64,000 bases of DNA from Congeria kusceri (Eukaryota > Mollusca > Bivalvia > Myida > Dreissenidae): the NCBI GenBank assembly GCA_027627225.1, contig CM051033.1, positions 7,525,801 through 7,589,800 of the forward strand, given 5' to 3'. Both the position numbers and the translations under genes were made by a program. Positions 58,093 to 64,000 of the stretch are shown here, piece after piece (the stretch's first letter is position 1; every line of letters begins with the position of its first letter). The notes beneath the pieces are model-generated. The model searched no databases, had not been told where the DNA came from, and saw only the letters and a program-made list of their open reading frames with translations.

Positions 58093-59384
58093 CAGTGTTT
58101 ACGAAATACGTCGGACACGTCGGACATAGCCGGTACATTTTCAAATTGTCCGCCGTTTCTTGAATCTACGGCGGACAGATTTGTCCGGCGTAATTTGAAG
58201 CCTTCCAGAATAAATTCCAAACGTTTAATGATCCTTTTTTATTTTATTTTCTTGTGTTTTCTGATAATCAGGAATTTTATTACACTTTAATTTTAATCTT
58301 AAATGTCTTATGCGCATGAGCGGCGATCGACAAGTCTAATCTCGCACCGTACTGTTTGTCATGTAATCGTAACTAGTCGGTATATTCCGCTATGCTTCAT
58401 TGTACAATTGATACGGAAATTGACGTCATAAGACAAACTGAAAATCGTAAAGCCCGTTTGATTCTGTGACCGATTCGACTTATTTGAGGGAGTAGCCTCA
58501 CATAAAACGAAATAAACGAAAATTAGAATAAGTCAATATTCTCTTAAATATTAAATGGAATAAAATTCTCATTAATGATGTAATTTATATGAAAATGGCG
58601 GATTTCATATTACACTTAAATCTTATACATAACAATTTGTCCCCCTGTCAAAATGGCAGCGTCCTAGTCAGAAAATGTCGCGTATTATTCTAAACCAGGC
58701 AAGAAATCGATGAATTTGGTATGAAAATTGAACTGAATATTTGTATCTGTTATGTTTTATAATGGTTCTAATGACAAATATTTTATTGGAAAATACTTTA
58801 GTGAAAACAACATTTGACATGGAAGGTTACGTGCCACTATTAAGTATTTCAGGTTTCAAAAATTTAAATGGCAATTATGGCATGAGTCAGACTGCATTAA
58901 AAATTTGTTTATCGATATTCAGACAATTTTGCTTTTTATTTGCAATCTAAAAAAATCTCAAGAATGTGTGTAGAATACTCTTCCTGGTCTAAAACTTACT
59001 ATGGCAAAGACATTTTTTCTGAAAACTTTTTTTACATTAAATGCTCAAAATTGAATCATTATTTATTTTTCTATTGTTGTTTTTTCAATACAGAGATTAC
59101 TCTCTATTTCACAGGTACAAACACTCCTGTAATTAGTACAGGCTACGGTACAATGCTAGGTTTAAAGTATGTTGGTTTGTGATTATGTGCATTGACCAGG
59201 CGTTATATGTTATATTAGAACCTTGAAATATTAAATAGGTTTGAAAAGGAAGGTTTTTGGTATTATTTTTGCAATATTCTTGTATTTTAATAAATGTCCT
59301 GCGTGGCTGAAAAATGTCCTGCGTAGCATAGAAATACGTCAGACAAATTGTCCAGCGTAGTCCAAAATGTTTTCGTAAACACTG
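58093..59384. mobile_element. 1.29 kb CAGTG-ended transposon nested in the transposase exon
   Basis: CAGTGTTTACGAAA (58,093 on) is inverted as TTTCGTAAACACTG (to 59,384). TTGCA is duplicated on both sides (58,088-58,092 and 59,385-59,389). Removing the insert and one TTGCA restores the coding frame exactly across the junction (DRAAT|ETKFNEIL). Subterminal arrays of GGACA/TGTCC motifs ('acgtcggaca', 'acgcaggacattt') occupy both ends, as in hAT-like elements, but the 5-bp duplication is unusual for them; Transib is another 5-bp family. The interior has no transposase; small ORFs (58,741-59,182) are not supported. Confidence 0.88.
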
Positions 59385-59389
59385 TTGCA

Positions 59390-60646
59390 GCACGGTCGCT
59401 CATTGTATTTTTTATATTTGTAAGAATTTTTTGTCCTGGAGAATTGTCGGAAGAACATGCACTGTCAAAATCAGAAAGAATGTTTTTAAATGTTTGCAAT
59501 GTATCATGGCTAGATTTTGTTGCCATATCTCTGAGGCCAAGAAGTGTGTACTGCCCTTCACTGTCTCTAGTTGCAAAGGCACCCCACTTTGACCCATATT
59601 TACTGGTCTCATCTGTGTGTAGTGTAGTGTCTAATTTATCCGGACAAGTATCAATAATTTGCTTTCGAGCCAACAGTCCTCGTTCGATAGACCAATTTTT
59701 AATAGTACTGGCTGCTGGAAGTTTATTTGGTTTTTTCTCGACTAATTTCAAAACACTTTCAATGACAGAATTCACGTTTTGATATGACACATGATTGTCT
59801 AAAAGAGAATGCACACACATATGCAGTTTTGTATTATATGTCTTTGTTTTTTCGTCATACAGTTCAACATTTTCAATTTGTGAATCATTTTGTACAATAC
59901 TTCTAAGATATTCGTTTTCTTCAAAAATTGAATCAAAATTTTCTTGTAATTTACTATATTCATTTTCAAGGTGCTTTCGTTCGTCGATAATTTGCTTGAC
60001 ATCATCTTCAGTATAAATTTTTTCGTTTTTTTCATGGTCAATTTTTCTAAATTTTGCGCGCCAATAGGATTCCCTATTGGCTGTTCGTTTCAGTTCTTTT
60101 TGCTTTATTTCATTTTTTTTTTCACTTTTTTTGAAACTTTCATTTAATAAATCTCTGTCTTCAATTGTACTTAATAAGTTGCTTTCAATTATATCTTTTT
60201 CAGACTTCAAGTGATTTATTTCAGTGGCCAATTCATTCGAAACCTTTTCATAAGCATAAGCCTTTAGTTCGACGTTGTCATATGCGGTGAAAACTTTTTC
60301 ATGGGATATGGACACTTCAGTTTGCTTACTTGATGGAAATTCATATTGTTTTTGTAAAAATCTTTCCAAATTATCTTTTCCCTTAACACGAGACTTACTT
60401 TTATTTAAATGTTGGAATTTCTTTAAAATTCGTTCCAGCTGAACTATAATTGTTGTCAGACAACAGTTATTGTTTGTCATTGGATGTAGAAACTTGGCAG
60501 TTTCAAGTAAGCCATTATTCTTTATTTTACAAACTATTTGGTCATTTGTCAAATCCATGGCTCTGAAAATGAAGAACATAAAACTGATACTTACATTACA
60601 AGTGTGATGACAATATTTAGCACGGTCTTCCAGTCTGGTGGGGAAA
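59390..60646 (-). CDS. Transposase-like gene, exon 2, first half: coiled coil to second Asp
   Basis: The ORF begins upstream at 60,729, but the first ~28 residues are probably intron; coding likely starts at 60,646 (FPTRLEDRAKYCHHTCN). MDLTNDQIVCKIKNNGLLET follows, then a strong coiled coil (ORF residues ~160-285), a helix-turn-helix-like LPAASTIKNW, and the core motifs HTDETSKYGSKWGAFATRD (Asp 373 of the ORF) and ILTNIKNTMSDRAAT (Asp 445). The ORF's last 31 residues (VFTKTFWTTLDN...) are foreign, translated from the inserted element's terminal repeat. A 32-bp GT..AG stretch (60,594-60,563) looks like a mini-intron but would break the frame if spliced. Confidence 0.75.
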
Positions 60647-60775
60647 CTAAATATAATAGAACTGAAAAAAACAAAAGAAAAATGTAAACAAATGAAACAA
60701 ATGTAGGAAATAATATTTCTACTAAACAAAAATAACTAAAGCGAAACAAAATTTACATATGTATTAAAATAATGC

Positions 60776-61050
60776 CAACCGGTTATCTCAGTTGGTAAAG
60801 CACTGGACTTAAAATCAGAGGATAAGGGTGTAATTTCAAGCATGACTTGTGTTGGGACTGGTCAAATAAATATTTCTATGGCAATTCTACCCAAACCTCT
60901 GATTCATGCAGGGCAGTTGTTAGTTACTGGCATTAGTATGTGCACTTAGTAGTTGTAAAGCAGTTTGCCCAGGAAGGGTGTGATTAGGTTAACTGACCGC
61001 TGTTATATAATTGAAATACTTATCAACAATTTGAAACTTCATCTGCACCA
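60776..61050 (+). repeat. tRNA-headed SINE inside intron 1 of the transposon gene
   Basis: The head 'ggttatctcagttggtaaag' (A-box-like) and 'ggtgtaatttcaagc' (degraded B box) is followed by a body with 'gattaggttaactgaccgct' and 'ttgaaatact', a block that I recall from widespread mollusc SINEs. Anticodon-loop position reads 'cttaaaa'. No functional tRNA, because the 3' acceptor half is absent. Confidence 0.65.
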
Positions 61051-61144
61051 GCAGGAAAGAACTATAAATATAATATAGGTCCAATCTGTTGCATGTAGCG
61101 AACAATCTAAACAAATGAAAACAATTTTATACTAAGGGTGTTAC

Positions 61145-61680
61145 ATAGAAAAAACGTCAATTTCGTCGGAACTAGAATCTTGCACATTAATTTCAATTTT
61201 TGATTTCTTAAAACAAATCTCTGTGCTACATGAACCTAATGAAAAGGTGGATGGGCTAGTTGCCTTGGTGCATTTGGAAATGATTGATGGTGGTTTTGAC
61301 TGGAGTTCAGTTGGGGGGACACACCACGTTGAACTTTGAAACGATATAGGTTCTATCCAACAAGGATCTTGTGCCTGTTGGAAAGAAGGTTGCTCTGTTG
61401 CATTTCCATTTTCATCAAAAGACACAACATTTTTACTTTGTGTTTCCAGAAGGCTTTTCTCAAGATTATAATCAACTGAAATATCTGCTGGTAAACTGGT
61501 CAAAAAACGAAATAATAAACCCAAGCTTGCTGAATGAAAAACCAATCGATTTGAATTTGAAAAGAAGTCAAACTCAGGCTTGTTGAAATAACTAAAATCA
61601 GTGTAACTAAGCAAATCAGAAGCCCCAATGCAGTGCATGTAATTTATTAAACCATCTGGTGTAAATATTGACCGTGCCAT
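61145..61680 (-). CDS. Transposase-like gene, exon 1 (N-terminal domain)
   Basis: The reading from ATG at 61,680 begins MARSIFTPDGLINYMHCIGA and is open to 61,141. I prefer this start over the upstream Met, because a likely acceptor ('attgtattttag', to 61,692) lies just before, implying a 5' UTR intron. The donor AT|GTAACA at 61,145/61,144 leaves two bases that join the acceptor 'ctattatatttag' at 60,647 in phase, giving VFS-I-FPTRLEDRAK. The region is acidic and Ser-rich toward its end (SSSDEIDVFS). It probably serves a DNA-binding or assembly role, but no known fold is recognised. Confidence 0.6.
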
Positions 61681-62407
61681 TATGGATGTATCTAAAATAC
61701 AATAAAAAATCATACTTTTCATTTCAAACATTCATTTCTCCGTGCCATTTCGATCAGATTTTAATGTTAAGTCACGAAATTTGCTAGTGTTTCATTTGAT
61801 TTGTTTACTTCCGGTTAATATATTTCGGACACAATACATTCGGACAGAAATCATCAAGGTCGAAAATGAGGTTGCGCATTTTTATGCGCAGCAGACGACA
61901 ATTTTACAACGTGTTATAATGTGAAGTAAAATGATCATATTCCATGATTAAAAAATAAAATCGTTGCAACCACTTAACATACGGGATATATGCATGTTTT
62001 TTCCCTCACCAGATAGCTTAAAACTCGCTTAAAAAAAGCAGTTAACTATGTTTTCCAGAAAAAACACTCAGAACAGGTGCGCAAGGCTGTTTTAAGTTTC
62101 GTACTTTCCGCCCAAATCCCGGGATTCCGCAGAATACGTCATCAGCGAGATTTTAAACATGTGACCCTGTTGGCCAAAATGGCATCCGACAATGCGGAAG
62201 TAAAAATAAATCGGTTAAAGTCAAGTCCGATTAAAAAAAAATTACGCGCTTAAATGCAATAATTTCAACAATTAGTCGCTGAATAATTATTTTTTTCACA
62301 TAAAATGCGTTATATATTAACTTATTCATGTTTGTAGTGTTAAAATTGTAACTTAAACAAACCATGGTTTATAACGGAAGTAGAAGGGGAGGTAACAAAT
62401 CGAGTAC

Positions 62408-62430
62408 TACTCTGTGGTAGCTACTAGAGC
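62408..62430. repeat. Right TIR and target-site duplication
   Basis: TACTCTGTGGTAGCTA followed by CTAGAGC: exact partners of 55,345-55,360 and 55,338-55,344. Similarity stops at the 16th base, so the TIR is short. Confidence 0.85.
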
Positions 62431-62664
62431 CTAGAAGTGCCTTGATGTTTCACTGTTTGCCACCTGATGCTACCAAGAATTGTTGTTGCAAGTGATCAGA
62501 ATAGCAAACCTGTTATTAACCTGATTCTGAGAATTATACTATAATTTATTGACATTCATTACCAAAAAAACATCTTTTAAAAGGAATTTATACTGAAAAA
62601 CCTCTTTTAAAATTGACATTTTAAAGAACTTAACAGACGACCTCTATTGACACATAGGATGGTA

Positions 62665-63242
62665 CACTGCAGATATGTTATATCGCAATCCATTATTTCG
62701 CGACATCCAATATATTGCGAATCGACCGAGGATCCCGGTTTTTTTCATGTACTTTTACTAAAAGACGACGTTCATAAATAAATAAAGTTTGGTCTGGATT
62801 TTCTCACCTACATCGCTACTCTTTCATTCACACTCCTTTAGTGTGACAAACAATAACCCGACCCGCTCAAGATAAAAGTGTAACAGTTTGACATAATCAG
62901 CTTACATCGCCCATGACAACGTCCTTTCACTGCTGTCGCTTTAATTAGCAGCCGAATTACACGCCGTCCACGTGGAGGGTGTCTACAGTAACCATATGTC
63001 ATAAATCAATACTGACCTATCTGAACGACAATAACATTATTGATACGGCGTTACATTTTTGTTTATTTTTTGTTTAAGAGGAAGTTCACATCATTCGCGA
63101 TATAGATGACCAAATTTGTTGTTATGTGCTATGAAACTTTTAAAACTTTTATATGATACATGTGTATGTCCAAGTTATATCTGGATCCGGCTAGATCGCG
63201 ATCCATGGGCCCCGCGAAAAGCGACATAACGGATCTGCAGTG
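62665..63242 (+). mobile_element. TA-flanked transposon, copy 3 (578 bp deletion derivative)
   Basis: 'cactgcagatatgttatatc' and the inverted 'cataacggatctgcagtg' form the terminal repeat, with TA at 62,663-62,664 and 63,243-63,244. The left ~500 bp match 34,795-35,280 ('acctacatcgctactctttc', 'acacgccgtccacgtgga'), after which most of the body is deleted. Complete at both ends but non-autonomous. Confidence 0.8.
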
Positions 63243-63319
63243 TAGTCATATTATGAAGTTGAAACAAATGAGCACTAAGAAACTTTGTAATACAAATTTT
63301 TACTACCGTTCATTGTTTT

Positions 63320-63720
63320 TAGCTCACCTGAGCACAACGTGATGAGCTTTTGTGATTGCCTTTTGTCTGTCGTCGTTACTCGTTTGTCGTCAACATTTAC
63401 CTTGTAAATATGCTATAGACCACATTTATTGCCCAATCTTTTTGAAACTTGTCGAGAACATTTGTTCCAATGATACCTTGGACGAGTTTGAAACTGGATC
63501 ATGTGGTGTCAAAAACTAGGTCACTAGGTCAAATTGAAGAGAAAGCTTGTGAACACTCTAGAGGCCACATTTTTTGCCCAATCAACATGAAACTTGCTCA
63601 GAACATTTATTCTTATGATATCTTGGTTGAGTTAGAAAAATGGTTACGCTGTGTTGAAAACCACGGCCACCAGGCAGCAGGGCAGTTTTTCTTATACTGG
63701 TTGGCGAGTAGTATCCGTGA
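63320..63720 (+). repeat. Tandem repeat opening with the AGCTCACCTGAG stem
   Basis: It starts 'ttagctcacctgagcacaac'. Two ~160-bp units follow, with 'attgcccaatctttttgaa', 'gaacatttgttccaatgata', 'aaaactaggtcactaggtca' and 'gaggccacattttttgccca'. The reverse-oriented copy is at 9,185-9,390. The 103-codon ORF across it is repeat-derived. 63,720-64,000 has nothing recognised. Confidence 0.7.
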
Positions 63721-64000
63721 TTTTTTAGTAGTTTTTCTTTATTTTCAATCGCGTAAGTAATACTTTTAAAGAAAAGCTTGTTGCAGTACAAAGTTTGGCT
63801 CCTTCTGTTTACAAGGATGTAAATATCTTGTCATGACGTCATATGGTTTTTGTCCATATAAGGGGCTCCAAAAGGGAAATCAATACGCATTACTTGAAGC
63901 AATCAAACTAGTAGTATCCGTGATTTTTCCTTTCAATTGAAAATGCAATTTTTGTGCTATAAACCTCAAGATTTTAATCACTCTATACTATTCTACATTA

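Larger units (their letters stand above)
55842..61680 (-). pseudogene. Multi-exon transposase-like gene (inactive copy)
   Basis: Exons inferred: 61,680-61,145; 60,646-56,499; 55,952-55,842. They join in phase and, apart from the damage below, give ~1,160 residues. Domain order: N-terminal region; Cys/His patch (KYCHHTC); long coiled coil; helix-turn-helix-like segment (LPAASTIKNW); RNase-H-like core with HTDETS (Asp 1), MSDRAAT (Asp 2), CGLH and PERIF (possible Glu); charged helices; Tudor/chromo-like C-terminus. A CxxH after the second Asp and a long helical insert before the Glu are known in hAT-, P-, Kolobok- and related transposases. Damage: nested transposon at 58,093-59,384, a +1 frameshift at ~57,990, a one-base loss in an A-run at 56,563-56,566. 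The frameshifts could be assembly errors; the insertion is not. Confidence 0.8.
55345..62423 (-). mobile_element. 7.08 kb DNA transposon with 16-bp TIRs and 7-bp TSD
   Basis: TAGCTACCACAGAGTA (55,345-55,360) is exactly inverted as TACTCTGTGGTAGCTA (62,408-62,423), and CTAGAGC flanks both ends. Inside, the minus strand carries one multi-exon transposase-like gene (61,680 to 55,842). It holds secondary insertions: a MITE in the last intron (56,226-56,473), a CAGTG-ended transposon in the coding exon (58,093-59,384) and a SINE in the first intron (~60,776-61,050). A 7-bp duplication excludes the usual TA, TTAA, 3-bp and 8-bp superfamilies (Tc1, piggyBac, Harbinger, hAT). Dada elements give 6-7 bp, but I cannot confirm that affiliation. 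Possibly an unnamed superfamily. Confidence 0.88.

Noticed and set aside
58052..58144. First ~30 residues of the 528-codon ORF (MKMYRLCPTCPTYFVNTVQR)
   Set aside because: Out of frame with the family reading; translated from the inserted transposon's end and the shifted frame before the ~57,990 frameshift.
58741..59182. Two plus ORFs of 69 and 80 codons inside the nested element
   Set aside because: AT-rich, low-complexity, no transposase motif.
59287..59389. Last 31 residues of the 480-codon ORF (VFTKTFWTTLDN...)
   Set aside because: Encoded by the terminal repeat of the nested CAGTG element, not by the transposase.
59348..60016. 144- and 73-codon plus ORFs
   Set aside because: Antisense shadows of the transposase core and coiled coil.
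60780..60850. Possible tRNA-Leu gene
   Set aside because: A- and B-box-like blocks only; no acceptor-stem pairing, and a SINE body follows.
63449..63760. 103-codon plus ORF
   Set aside because: Spans two units of a dispersed tandem repeat; the peptide is not conserved between units.

Overview
The window reads as AT-rich, intron-containing animal nuclear DNA, most likely from a bivalve mollusc. There are no operons, rRNA genes or CRISPR arrays. Long intact ORFs are almost absent. The sequence is filled with the tandem, punctuated repeats typical of bivalve genomes: units built around 'gaccttgacc', around 'ggggcataa', and around the terminal stem 'CAGGTGAGCTAAAA'. The taxon is inferred from repeat style, not from a marker gene.

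Layout. 1-5 kb: several families of ~130-170 bp tandem repeats. 2.5-18 kb and 28.5-43.6 kb: at least seven decayed copies, all in + orientation, of one duplicated segment of ~3 kb or more, each interrupted by different MITEs and tandem repeats. 11.9-13.5 kb: a dead LINE reverse transcriptase. 18.5 kb: a possible Harbinger fragment. 22.7-23.5 and 38.6-39.4 kb: 'gaccttgacc' arrays. 23.5-23.8 kb: two candidate terminal exons. 25.9-27.3 kb: a TA-flanked non-autonomous transposon with GC-rich ends. 34.8-37.3, 49.0-50.0 and 62.7-63.2 kb: three copies of another TA-flanked element; the first carries a nested TTAA insertion whose empty site is visible in the second. 43.7-47.4 kb (minus): a candidate small host gene of four exons with an N-terminal membrane anchor and a Cys-rich tail. 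Its last exon has a broken duplicate at 34.6 kb. 50.2-51.1 kb: tRNA-derived and 5S-rRNA-derived SINEs. 52.9-53.3 kb: an LTR-retroelement gag relic.

The standout is 55,345-62,423. It is a 7.08 kb DNA transposon with 16-bp perfect terminal inverted repeats and a 7-bp target duplication (CTAGAGC). On the minus strand it holds a multi-exon gene of roughly 1,160 codons: an N-terminal domain, a long coiled coil, an RNase-H-like transposase core (HTDETS ... MSDRAAT ... CGLH ... PERIF) and a C-terminal Tudor/chromo-like domain split over two exons. The gene is dead in this copy. A second, 1.29 kb transposon (CAGTG termini, 5-bp duplication TTGCA) sits directly after the second catalytic Asp codon, and two single-base frameshifts follow. 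I could not place it in a named superfamily with confidence. A SINE and a 248-bp MITE lie in its introns.

Most of the rest is repeat or featureless AT-rich DNA. The many small ORFs of 60-110 codons are chance openings unless listed.
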